Shown here: positions 1 through 8,309 of the stretch, one piece after another
Numbering within the stretch: position 1 is the stretch's first letter
Layout of the letters: the number at the start of each line of letters is the position of its first letter
NCBI GenBank assembly: GCA_038127535.1
Contig: JAYPHU010000010.1
Coordinates: 34,518 to 98,517 of the forward strand
Direction: 5' to 3'
DNA from: JAYPHU01 sp038127535
GTDB lineage: Bacteria > Pseudomonadota > Alphaproteobacteria > Rhodospirillales > UBA2165
Length of the DNA: 64,000 nucleotides
Notes under the pieces: model-generated
The model's input: only the letters and a program-made list of their open reading frames with translations
Databases searched by the model: none
What the model was told of the DNA's origin: nothing
Made by a program: the position numbers and the translations under genes

Positions 1-330
1 AGCGAGTTCGTTAACCGGCATCTCGACGACGGCCAAGTGCCGTCGCTGATGGAACAAATCCTCCAACTCTTCTAGCTGGCCCGAAAATTTCTCTCTGTCG
101 ATATTTTCTTCATGCCCAAGATACGCTTGCTTGTAGAGATCAGCCCACCAAGATTGGATGTCAGCCTTAAGGTCGCCTTCCATAAAAGGCCTAATCAGTG
201 AAAACATACGAATTTCGGATTGAGCGGGAAAATTCGCCCGGCAGTTTCCGCAAATTACGCGGGATGGGGCTTCAAACGTCAACTTGCGAGCACAACAGTT
301 TGGGCACCTTAAATAATCGGGCAGTTTCAT
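1..330 (-). CDS. Partial zinc-ribbon protein, probable SAM methyltransferase N-terminus
   Basis: An open frame starts at the ATG at 328-330 and runs off the left edge, giving 110 residues. It begins MKLPDYLRCPNC and carries two Cys pairs (CPNC near residue 9 and CGNC near residue 32), a Trm112-like zinc ribbon. A Trp/Tyr-rich and Glu-rich linker follows. In bacterial glycan loci this ribbon is often fused ahead of a class I SAM methyltransferase, but the catalytic part would lie outside the window, so that part is inference. It is 39 bases downstream of the CMP-Kdo-synthetase-like gene on the same strand and is probably co-transcribed with it. Confidence 0.6.
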   Translation of the reverse strand, partial: MKLPDYLRCPNCCARKLTFEAPSRVICGNCRANFPAQSEIRMFSLIRPFMEGDLKADIQSWWADLYKQAYLGHEENIDREKFSGQLEELEDLFHQRRHLAVVEMPVNELA

Positions 331-369
331 CGTCAGTCCTAGAATCGGAATTTCCTTATCATTAAAATT

Positions 370-1143
370 TCAATACTGACCCCACAATGCGTCTTCACGG
401 ATGTGCGATTCGACGCGTTCGATATCGTCTGGACTATCCACAGAAAAACTGGGTTGGTAGGCAATGGGGGCGATATATTGATGGTATCCGTTATCATAAA
501 GGCGATTCGAATCACACGCTTCTTTTAGCTCAAGGGGGCTTTCCGGAAGTTTGGTAAACAGTTTCAGAAAATGCCAACGGAAGCCGAAAATTCCATAGAT
601 TCGCTTGGCGCCAAGTTCCGGCGAGAACATACCGGGCTTGCAATGAGGGATCGGCTGGCGGGATGTGTATAAGATGCGGCCGTCGAGATCGTGAATAATT
701 TTAAGAATATCCGGGTTTTGATACTGCGCGTCGTCGACGATATTCATGGCGAGCACGGTGCCGTTGATATCCGCGCGCGCCTCCATCGGCTTGATGGTCG
801 CTGCGATCATATCCGGATACATCATGGGTTCATCCCCTTGGACGTTAAGAACGATATCGCCGTCGCCAATACCGACCCCGCAATTCTCGGTCGCTTCCGC
901 AACCCGGTCGAGGGCCCGCGTATGCGTGTCCGCCGTCATAATAACGGGGTATCCTTTCGATTCGGCAAATTCTCGGATTTCATCGTCGCAAGTCGCCAGG
1001 AACAATCCATCCCAACGATCAAATAGTTTTGCACGTTCGAAAACGTGTTCGATCATCGGCCGGCCGCAAATCGGGTGAAGGGGTTTGCCGGGAAACCGGC
1101 TGGCCGCCATACGGGCCGGAATTATGCCAATGATTTTCGTCAT
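370..1143 (-). CDS. kdsB: CMP-Kdo synthetase-like cytidylyltransferase (first copy)
   Basis: A 257-residue protein of the 3-deoxy-manno-octulosonate cytidylyltransferase family, which joins CMP from CTP to a 2-keto-3-deoxy acid sugar for transfer to a surface glycan. Seen: the N-terminal nucleotide-binding motif IIPARMAASRFPGKPL (about 7-22) and VQGDEP (101-106), whose acidic residues bind metal in the family. Length matches the family. The ATG at 1143 has GGAAAAGG upstream. A second, diverged copy lies at 22475-23248, so at least one copy may use a Kdo-like sugar instead of Kdo itself (inference). It follows the MBOAT gene with a 68-base gap. Confidence 0.85.
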   Translation of the reverse strand: MTKIIGIIPARMAASRFPGKPLHPICGRPMIEHVFERAKLFDRWDGLFLATCDDEIREFAESKGYPVIMTADTHTRALDRVAEATENCGVGIGDGDIVLNVQGDEPMMYPDMIAATIKPMEARADINGTVLAMNIVDDAQYQNPDILKIIHDLDGRILYTSRQPIPHCKPGMFSPELGAKRIYGIFGFRWHFLKLFTKLPESPLELKEACDSNRLYDNGYHQYIAPIAYQPSFSVDSPDDIERVESHIREDALWGQY

Positions 1144-1211
1144 TTTGCCAGATACGCCTTTTCCAATTCATAATTTCCCACGAGAGATTCGGACCTGTTA
1201 GTAACAGCCGT

Positions 1212-2732
1212 TCAAAAGACCATATAAATAAAGTCGTTGGAGTGAGACCCCTTTGCGACAACCACCAACAGTCCGATTAAACCGAACACGCTGACCAGAG
1301 GAACTATCGCACTACGTGGAAACAAGCGGTGGCCAGCGTCCCGTTCAATGCACGCTGCCATTATCTCTCTAGTATTCGGCAATACCAAAACGAATATTCC
1401 CAAACAAAACAGAACACCCAATGTCCCATATTGATATGGAAGTGTTTCAGAAAACTGAACCCCGACAGACGTAAGCACAGTCGAGCCGTCATCGAACAAC
1501 GCGCGCCAGGAAGCCGGCAGAATCAAGCCGTTCAAACCTATCATACCCCGTAACGTCGCAATCGCATCGGACCAGCTTTCCGCTCGGAAGAACACCCAAG
1601 TCACAACAACCGCAAGCAAGGTGATGGTTCTGGAGACGGCGCGCCCAAACCAAGAAGAACGATTCAACTCTAAGCCCAGTGCTTTGCGGCCTTCACGCCA
1701 CAAATGATTGATGACGATAAATACGCCATGAAGGAAACCCCAGAATACGAACGTCCATGCGGCGCCATGCCACAAACCGCCGAGAAGCATTGTAATTAAA
1801 ATATTCAGATAGCGCCGTTGCGTGCCGTTTCTATTGCCGCCAAGCGGGATATAAAGATAATCCTTTAGAAATCTTGAAAGCGTCATGTGCCAACGCTGCC
1901 AAAACTCAATAATACTTTTCGCCTTGTAGGGCGAATTGAAGTTCTCCGGCAACCGGATGCCAAACATTCTGGCCAGACCGATTGCCATATCTGAGTAACC
2001 GGAGAAATCAAAATAGATTTGGAATGTATAAGCGAGAGTTCCGACCCAGGCCTGGATCATGGTCGGATCCTGGCCGGAAATATTTTGAAAAAAGTTCTCC
2101 GCGTGTGCACCGATACCATCGGCGATAACAACCTTCTTCTGGAGCCCGATAATGAATATCGCCACACCTGAAAAAAATTCCGAAACGTTGAATTGTTTGG
2201 TGTCGCGCGCCTTGAATTGGGGAATAATTTCCTGGTGGTGAACAATAGGGCCGGCAATCAACTGAGGAAAGAAACTGACAAACAGGACATAGTCCAGAAG
2301 ACTGGTATCCGTTACGTAGCCTTTGTGAACGTCCACCAGATAGGCAATTTGCTGGAAAGTAAAAAACGAGATTGCCAAAGGTAGGATGATTTCCGGCGAC
2401 GGCAGGGAGGCGGCGAATACCGTGTTAACTGAACCGACGAAGAACCCGAAATACTTGAACACCCCGATTATTGCCAGATTGAAAACGACCCCGGTGATTA
2501 AGAGGGGTCTCGATCTACGCGACATCAATGCCCGGCCAATCAGATAGTTGACGAGAATCGATCCGAGCAACAAAGTCAGATATGGGGGATTCCAATAAGC
2601 ATAAAAAAATAGGGAACAGACCGCGAGCCATCCGAAAACAGTCGTCCGCCCAGTATACCGCGCCACAAAAAGATAAACGCCAAATACGATCGGTAGAAAT
2701 ATGAAAACGAATGACTCTGAACTAAATAACAC
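1212..2732 (-). CDS. MBOAT-family O-acyltransferase (AlgI-like)
   Basis: A 506-residue polytopic inner-membrane protein of the AlgI type, which passes acyl (usually acetyl) groups across the membrane to a periplasmic O-acetylation partner. Seen: AlgI-like start MLFSSESFVF, many hydrophobic segments, FDFSGYSDMA (about 242-251), FWQRWHMTLSRF with W281/H282, and LWHGAAW with H322, the family's conserved catalytic-type histidine. The GTG start at 2730-2732 overlaps the TAG stop of the SGNH protein by one base, so the two are translationally coupled and very probably work as a transporter/transferase pair. The acyl group and glycan acceptor cannot be read from sequence. Confidence 0.9.
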   Translation of the reverse strand: MLFSSESFVFIFLPIVFGVYLFVARYTGRTTVFGWLAVCSLFFYAYWNPPYLTLLLGSILVNYLIGRALMSRRSRPLLITGVVFNLAIIGVFKYFGFFVGSVNTVFAASLPSPEIILPLAISFFTFQQIAYLVDVHKGYVTDTSLLDYVLFVSFFPQLIAGPIVHHQEIIPQFKARDTKQFNVSEFFSGVAIFIIGLQKKVVIADGIGAHAENFFQNISGQDPTMIQAWVGTLAYTFQIYFDFSGYSDMAIGLARMFGIRLPENFNSPYKAKSIIEFWQRWHMTLSRFLKDYLYIPLGGNRNGTQRRYLNILITMLLGGLWHGAAWTFVFWGFLHGVFIVINHLWREGRKALGLELNRSSWFGRAVSRTITLLAVVVTWVFFRAESWSDAIATLRGMIGLNGLILPASWRALFDDGSTVLTSVGVQFSETLPYQYGTLGVLFCLGIFVLVLPNTREIMAACIERDAGHRLFPRSAIVPLVSVFGLIGLLVVVAKGSHSNDFIYMVF

Positions 2733-3751
2733 TATGGCAGGTTCTTTGTCGTGTGTAACAGTTGCCAGGCCAACGCTTTCGCCGCAAGTTCATGCCCAAC
2801 TGGCCGCCAATGGCCGTCATTTACAAAATGATATCGCATCGGGTTTCCATCGCGCTCCTGTACACGACGCATATCGATATAATTTAATCCGGAACGCTCA
2901 AGGGCTAGAATCAAAGCGTCGTGAATTTGACGTTCAGACGCTTGGTTGTTGCCAATCCACAATCCACGGCTCGGTATCACCATGATCACAACCCGATAAG
3001 TCTCAGCGATTTTTTTAAGGCTGTTCAGCGTGGATTTTACCGCCCGCCTATCAAGATCTCGCCGATGTACCTCCGACAAAGGAACAATAAGCCCGACCTT
3101 AACAGCAATGGCGCGAAACCATTGAATTCGGCCCAAAACCGACGTCGCCAAAAAATAAAGGCTGGAATGCTCCAATAAAAACCCCTTAACGGTGTTCAAG
3201 TTGAATAATGTCCCCGGCGGCGGACGCGCCGCTTCGGATCGGACAACGGGCTTTACAGCGGCAATGTCGTAATCGTTGATGTCGTCGTACATGTTCAAAA
3301 GGATAATTACGTCTTTGGCGGCCGAGCCACGAGCACGCGCGTACCGTAACAATTTATCGTATCCAGGAACATCGGTCGGTACAGCAACATTGAAGACTCG
3401 CCGACCGATCAACTTTTCCAACCGTTCCGATACCCGATCCTGTTGTTCCACACCCCAACCGAATGCGAAAGAATCCCCAACCAGGATGACATCTTTGTCG
3501 GTTGCCGTGCTTAAATCTTTTAAATCTCGCAGTCCATGCTCGTTAAAAACAACTGACACGTTGTAATCGCCCGAATTTTTTACCTGACGGAAATGGCCGT
3601 TAGCGGGCCCGAGAACAGGTAAATCCGGCTTCTCCGGATTAAATCGTAAATGGTTGTTGGGATTATAATCGGGCAGCGTAAGACGGACGCCTAACTCCTG
3701 TATAATTAGCGCAAGCGCAACTCCACAGAACCCCAGCGCCAACCTACCCAA
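2732..3751 (-). CDS. SGNH/GDSL-fold hydrolase-like protein, probable periplasmic O-acyltransferase partner
   Basis: A 339-residue protein with an N-terminal hydrophobic segment (about 4-21) that looks like a signal anchor. Seen: GDSFAFGWG with nucleophile Ser94 (block I), and a C-terminal DGHWRPVGH block holding the Asp/His pair (about D312, H314). AlgX/AlgJ and related SGNH proteins transfer acetyl groups delivered by an MBOAT protein onto periplasmic polysaccharide; the one-base overlap with the MBOAT gene fits that. The start is uncertain: TTG at 3751, or a CTG 14 bases upstream preceded by GGGGA that would give a more typical signal anchor. Confidence 0.75.
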   Translation of the reverse strand: MGRLALGFCGVALALIIQELGVRLTLPDYNPNNHLRFNPEKPDLPVLGPANGHFRQVKNSGDYNVSVVFNEHGLRDLKDLSTATDKDVILVGDSFAFGWGVEQQDRVSERLEKLIGRRVFNVAVPTDVPGYDKLLRYARARGSAAKDVIILLNMYDDINDYDIAAVKPVVRSEAARPPPGTLFNLNTVKGFLLEHSSLYFLATSVLGRIQWFRAIAVKVGLIVPLSEVHRRDLDRRAVKSTLNSLKKIAETYRVVIMVIPSRGLWIGNNQASERQIHDALILALERSGLNYIDMRRVQERDGNPMRYHFVNDGHWRPVGHELAAKALAWQLLHTTKNLP

Positions 3752-3765
3752 AAGTACCGAGTTTC

Positions 3766-4809
3766 TCAGTTTACCGAATCCCCGAAATCACATTGACGAG
3801 CCCAATCAGGATCGGCCCGGTAGATTCGATCAACCAATTGCATCGTCCGTAATGCATCGTCGGATGAGCCGTTGATGATTTCGCCGCCTTCGATAATCGC
3901 CGTCGCAAACTCATCGATTTCACTGGACCAGGAAGGATCGCTCTCATAACAGGTTGTCACTTCCTTTGGATCACCTTGGTCGTCTTCGGCGGCGTAGGCG
4001 ACGGTCATTGTTTCATCACCATAACTCTTGGATCCCGATAATATCCCGGACAAGGTAACAGCTCCTTTTTCAAGAGTGATATCCAGTTGGAACATGTGCT
4101 TCCATTGCGTGGCCGACGAGTGAAGCATGGCGACGACACCATCTGAAGTACGCATCAACGCATAAGCGTTATCTTCGACATCATGCTTCCAATAATCATT
4201 GCTGACGAAACTATGAATTGTTTCGAATTCGCCGGCGAACAACCGCATTAAATCGACCATGTGGATTCCTTGGTCCAACAGGATTCCGCCACCGGCAACG
4301 GCTTTTTTAGTACGCCAATCGGAATGTTGCCCGAAGCTGATAAATTTTGATTTTCCGTATACACCACGCAGGTTCATGACACGCCCTAGTTCGCCGGAGG
4401 CAACGATATTGAGCGCATCCTGGACGGAGTCGTGATAGCGGTGGTTAAAACCGTATTTCAGCTTAAGCGTGGGCTGTTTTGCTTCGACTGCGCGAACACG
4501 GATAACGTCTTCCACCGTCCGGCCGGGCGGCTTTTCGCAAAACACGTGAATACCGCTCTCGAGACCGGCGATGGTCACTTCAGGCGCGATGTCATTCGTC
4601 ATACACACGAATAACGCATCGAGATCTTCGCCAATAAGGTCCTGATAGTTTTTGAATTTTTTCAAACTCCTGCCGGATAATTCGGAATCTGAAGAATTAC
4701 GATCACAAACGGCAACAGTAACGAGATCCGGGTGCTGGTCGATAAAATGATGGCGCCGTTTGCCGACAATGCCATAACCGGCAATTCCTACGCGCAAAGG
4801 CTTTGTCAT
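3766..4809 (-). CDS. Gfo/Idh/MocA-family sugar oxidoreductase
   Basis: A 347-residue NAD(P)-dependent dehydrogenase. Seen: Rossmann motif GIAGYGIVG (8-16), the family EKP motif (92-94) and a GGGILLDQGIHMVD block near residue 180 with the catalytic-type histidine. Family members oxidise a ring hydroxyl of a sugar or nucleotide sugar. The ATG overlaps the stop of the next Gfo/Idh/MocA gene by 4 bases, so two different enzymes of this family are made from one coupled unit, beside a radical SAM protein and an aminotransferase. This suggests oxidation followed by amination of a nucleotide sugar, but the substrate is unknown. Confidence 0.8.
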   Translation of the reverse strand: MTKPLRVGIAGYGIVGKRRHHFIDQHPDLVTVAVCDRNSSDSELSGRSLKKFKNYQDLIGEDLDALFVCMTNDIAPEVTIAGLESGIHVFCEKPPGRTVEDVIRVRAVEAKQPTLKLKYGFNHRYHDSVQDALNIVASGELGRVMNLRGVYGKSKFISFGQHSDWRTKKAVAGGGILLDQGIHMVDLMRLFAGEFETIHSFVSNDYWKHDVEDNAYALMRTSDGVVAMLHSSATQWKHMFQLDITLEKGAVTLSGILSGSKSYGDETMTVAYAAEDDQGDPKEVTTCYESDPSWSSEIDEFATAIIEGGEIINGSSDDALRTMQLVDRIYRADPDWARQCDFGDSVN

Positions 4810-5900
4810 AGTATTTTCTGGATTCGGTAGAGATCCGAAATCGCCTCGTTGGCGCGTCCGAGCCGCGTCGACTCACCATCGGAATCGGGATGAATCCAAT
4901 TACTTTCCTCATCGGACCGATAAAAAGCGTGTAGGAGTTTTAAGCTCCCCAGGCAATCCTCTCGGCTGACCGGGTATTCGGCTCCCTCCCGAAAATGTCG
5001 GACGATATCGCGGTACATCTTTTCGTGCCCGTTTCCATAAACACTGAAACCGAAATCCTCGGAGTTGGCCTCGCAAGCCGACGGATCAGGCGTAAAGACC
5101 TGAAGCTCGTTGACTGCAATTCCTCCCAGTTGAGCCAACCCCTCGGATCCGACGATACTGAGCGATGCCTCGAAATCGTCTGGGCGAGCGGCAGTGGTGA
5201 CTTCAAGGTTCCCGACGGCGCCGGACGCATAGGTAAACGTCGCCACCACCGTATCCTCGGCTTCGATATCGGCGCCAAGGGTTCGCATGGTCGCGCTTAC
5301 TTCCTCAATTTCACCGCCGAGATAACGAAGTAGGTCGATATGATGGATTCCCTGGTTGGTAAGCGCGCCACCGTCGTGGGACATGGTTCCACGCCAGGGC
5401 GCTAAATCATAATATCGTTGTGGGCGGCACCAGCGGGTGCGCACACCGACGACTCTGATCTCGCCCAACTCGCCCTGCTCGAGGGCTCGCCTAACGCGTT
5501 GAACAGCCAGGTTATAGCGGTTTTGAAAAACGGGAAAAATTTTAACCCCGGCTTTATCGGCGGCGGTACTCGCCCGCAACAAGTCACTCGGTTTTAGAAA
5601 TGTCGGCTTCTCGACGATAATATTCTTTCCATAAAGCTCGATGATTTCCAGGCCGTGCTCGAAATGCATACCCGAGGGCGTTATGACGGCAACCGTATCG
5701 ATCTCCGGATGATCGCGGAGCATCTGGTGATAGTTGGTGTAATGACCAGCGCTAAATTCATTGGCGTAATTTTCAGCCTTCTCGGAAACCAGATCGCAAA
5801 CTGCAATTAGATTCGCGTCATCGACCATATCGATGGCGCGTGCGTGCTGTCCGGCAATCCGCCCGCATCCGATTAAAGCGATGTTTATTGACTTTAACAA
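4806..5900 (-). CDS. Gfo/Idh/MocA-family sugar oxidoreductase (second)
   Basis: A 364-residue Gfo/Idh/MocA dehydrogenase. Seen: IGCGRIAG (10-17), EKP (97-99) and GGALTNQGIHHIDLLRY near 178-194, with the catalytic His in the position used by WlbA/WbpB-type UDP-GlcNAc-uronate 3-dehydrogenases. The substrate could be a UDP-sugar uronate but this cannot be settled by eye. The start is a TTG at 5898-5900 with AGGAG five to six bases upstream. It lies 8 bases after the radical SAM gene and overlaps the other Gfo/Idh/MocA gene by 4 bases, so the three form one unit. Confidence 0.8.
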   Translation of the reverse strand: MLKSINIALIGCGRIAGQHARAIDMVDDANLIAVCDLVSEKAENYANEFSAGHYTNYHQMLRDHPEIDTVAVITPSGMHFEHGLEIIELYGKNIIVEKPTFLKPSDLLRASTAADKAGVKIFPVFQNRYNLAVQRVRRALEQGELGEIRVVGVRTRWCRPQRYYDLAPWRGTMSHDGGALTNQGIHHIDLLRYLGGEIEEVSATMRTLGADIEAEDTVVATFTYASGAVGNLEVTTAARPDDFEASLSIVGSEGLAQLGGIAVNELQVFTPDPSACEANSEDFGFSVYGNGHEKMYRDIVRHFREGAEYPVSREDCLGSLKLLHAFYRSDEESNWIHPDSDGESTRLGRANEAISDLYRIQKIL

Positions 5901-5908
5901 AGGGGCTC

Positions 5909-7120
5909 CTACTCTTTTTCTACTGCTGTATTCCCCATGAGGCGCGAGCGCACACGTTGGACGGTATTGCGGATAGGGTTTTGAAGGTTTTCCGGTAGTT
6001 TGACGAGTGTCTTACGTGCATGATCTTTCGCCATGAAAAACGCTAAATTATTGTTACTGCGCCGATGCAAAATCAGGCTCTGTCGAAGAATTTTCAAAGA
6101 CACTTCAGAATCAACCAGACCACGTTCCGTTACCTTAACGATGCTGCGGTCGATTTGTGCAAACATTTCGTCAAATTGGTCATGATCAAATTTTAGGTAA
6201 TTTTTCTGGAAACCTAACGAATTGTCCGGATTTGCGACCAGATTGATATCCGGTTCGGCATCATACTTCAGTCCTAAGGCAACGAATCGTTCGATTTCTT
6301 CACAGTTGACTCGGTTCAGCGTCATGCTGATAGAAAATTCAAAATCCGTTTTGTTTTTTCTTTGCTTCAACCATTCGAGATTTTCGAGCACCTCGTTCCA
6401 CGAAGCTTTTCGCCCACGAAGACGCAAGGCATCAAAACTTTCTTCGGTCGCGGCATCCAGCGAAACCGCCACGCCGAGCAACTCCTTGGTTGCCAGAATA
6501 GCCTTAACCCGCTCGGTAAACAAAGTCGCATTCGTAATAAAGTAATATTTACACCCGTCGGTCAGTTGATCATTTTCCATAAAGTCCAGAACCGGGCGGT
6601 ACAAGAACGGTTCTCCACCAAACGGGAGTACGACTTGAAAATGCGGAGACATTTCGGTGATCTGCTGCATAAATGACGCTGGCAGCTTGAGCCGCATCAA
6701 CGCGTCGTCGCGCTGATAACAGTGATAACAATCGAGATTGCAGGCATAGCTATAGGCAAAGCGCATCCAACGGGGTTTCGATTCTAGGGTTGTGAGCCGC
6801 TGATCGAACTCGATCTCGTTCTGGGCCGCATTCTGACGTGCTAGGCTTTGTGTGGGTAAGTCTTCGTACCAACTCAGATTCCGATATCGTTTTCCGCCCT
6901 GTAGAATGGGGCAGGTGTGTGGGCACAACAAATGGGCGCCCTCATTAGCCATCTTTTTGCGTATACTCTGGAACCTTTCACCGTTCCAGATGTCTTCCAC
7001 GGAACCCTCGTTGACATTTCCCAACACGGTCGCGTTGTCGCAACACATGGTTACGTTGCCATTGGGATTATTTACTTCAAAGTGAGTCCAAGGATGGTCG
7101 CAAACGAATTTATTTTTCAT
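5909..7120 (-). CDS. Radical SAM protein with N-terminal SPASM-like cysteine cluster
   Basis: A 403-residue protein. Seen: the radical SAM signature CNLDCYHC at Cys127/131/134, PFGGEPF (GGEP-type motif), and ahead of the core an auxiliary-cluster-like segment with C7, C26-C27, C66 and C70 including an NEGSVEDIWNGERF stretch that resembles the SPASM/twitch tail normally found after the core. The order is therefore reversed relative to most SPASM proteins. Such enzymes perform radical reactions with S-adenosylmethionine; those next to sugar dehydrogenases and aminotransferases are candidates for sugar modification. The substrate is not recognisable. The stop lies 8 bases before the next gene. 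Confidence 0.8.
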   Translation of the reverse strand: MKNKFVCDHPWTHFEVNNPNGNVTMCCDNATVLGNVNEGSVEDIWNGERFQSIRKKMANEGAHLLCPHTCPILQGGKRYRNLSWYEDLPTQSLARQNAAQNEIEFDQRLTTLESKPRWMRFAYSYACNLDCYHCYQRDDALMRLKLPASFMQQITEMSPHFQVVLPFGGEPFLYRPVLDFMENDQLTDGCKYYFITNATLFTERVKAILATKELLGVAVSLDAATEESFDALRLRGRKASWNEVLENLEWLKQRKNKTDFEFSISMTLNRVNCEEIERFVALGLKYDAEPDINLVANPDNSLGFQKNYLKFDHDQFDEMFAQIDRSIVKVTERGLVDSEVSLKILRQSLILHRRSNNNLAFFMAKDHARKTLVKLPENLQNPIRNTVQRVRSRLMGNTAVEKE

Positions 7121-7145
7121 TCGTTAAATTTCCGAATTTTTATGA

Positions 7146-8243
7146 TCATACTTCGATGCACTCCGATATGGTTGCGACGACAGGCCGGAACTGCTCAACG
7201 GTCGTTACTGAAAATCGGCTATATCTTGAAAGGCAGGGCTCAAAAAACGATTGTCGATAATATACTATCGAGTCCAAACGATTATGAATTTCGGGGGCAT
7301 AATGGCCAAAACCGACCAACTGAAAATTACCCTCCGTTTTCGGCACCTCAAATCCCAATTGGCGCATTGATTCGGCGAAATAGTCTTTGCCGTTCAAGAG
7401 CCTTCGAATTGAGGCGTCCATTTCCTGCATGTTGTCCAGCAAGTGATCCAAAATTGCGGCGGCAAATCCGCCCAGCTCATACATAGGCTTAACTTTGTGA
7501 AGTATGTCGGTTAATTCGGGCGATGCGACACAGTAGCCAATACGAATTCCGGCTAGTCCCCATGACTTACTGGCGCTACGAATAACAACCAAATGTGGAT
7601 ACTTCTCCGTTAGCCCTAGGACGGTTTTAGGATAGAAAGGCACATAGACTTCGTCGACGAGCATAATCGCCCCAACATTACCCGCAGCCTGAGTAAGCGC
7701 CTCAAGTTGCTCAGGTTCGAACACCGATCCTGTCGGACTATCTGGGTTGGGGAGACAGACAAGTTTTGGCCGGAGATCGTGAATCGCCGAAACAAACCGA
7801 TCGAACCCTATTACAGGACCGTTCTCAGAATACTCATACGGAATCGTTTTTTGGTGGGCACCGAAAATTTTGCAATAGACGTCATACATTGCAAAGGTCG
7901 GATGAGTCCGCAGCACAAAGTCTCCTGGATTAATAAACGCCTGAAATACGGAGCTTATGGCTGCGTCAGAGCCGTTTGTTAATAGCAACTTGTCCGCACT
8001 CACGCCCAAAAAAGAGGCTAGTTTTCTGTAGACCGGCGCAACATTCGGATAAGTGGCAACGGCCTGATTTGGCAAGTCCGACACTACACCGACAATATGG
8101 GCAAGTAATTCTGGATCCAAATTCTCATTTTTGTCGAGCCAAAGCTTTTCAGTTTTCCTCCCGCCATCTTTCAGCCAGTCAGGGCGAACCAGAGAAATAT
8201 CGGATACGGAATCTCGAGGTTTAGGGGTAGTATACTTCGTCAT
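7146..8243 (-). CDS. Class I/II PLP aminotransferase, histidinol-phosphate-aminotransferase-like
   Basis: A 365-residue fold-type I aminotransferase resembling HisC. Seen: LTNGSDAAI (phosphate-binding loop), NPDSPTG (Asn166/Pro167), the VDEVY segment with Asp197 for the PLP ring nitrogen, SASKSWGLAGIRIGY with Schiff-base Lys226 and Arg234, and an Arg near the C-terminus. HisC-like enzymes also serve as threonine-phosphate decarboxylases and amino-acid transaminases in specialised pathways. Its place in a glycan locus beside two dehydrogenases and a radical SAM protein suggests making an amino substituent or amino-acid-derived decoration rather than histidine (inference). Confidence 0.8.
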   Translation of the reverse strand: MTKYTTPKPRDSVSDISLVRPDWLKDGGRKTEKLWLDKNENLDPELLAHIVGVVSDLPNQAVATYPNVAPVYRKLASFLGVSADKLLLTNGSDAAISSVFQAFINPGDFVLRTHPTFAMYDVYCKIFGAHQKTIPYEYSENGPVIGFDRFVSAIHDLRPKLVCLPNPDSPTGSVFEPEQLEALTQAAGNVGAIMLVDEVYVPFYPKTVLGLTEKYPHLVVIRSASKSWGLAGIRIGYCVASPELTDILHKVKPMYELGGFAAAILDHLLDNMQEMDASIRRLLNGKDYFAESMRQLGFEVPKTEGNFQLVGFGHYAPEIHNRLDSIVYYRQSFFEPCLSRYSRFSVTTVEQFRPVVATISECIEV

Positions 8244-8309
8244 CGTGAAAAATTCATTGGGTGGTTTCTATACGGTCATTGAAGAGATTTACAAGGTGGC
8301 ACCGTCAGA

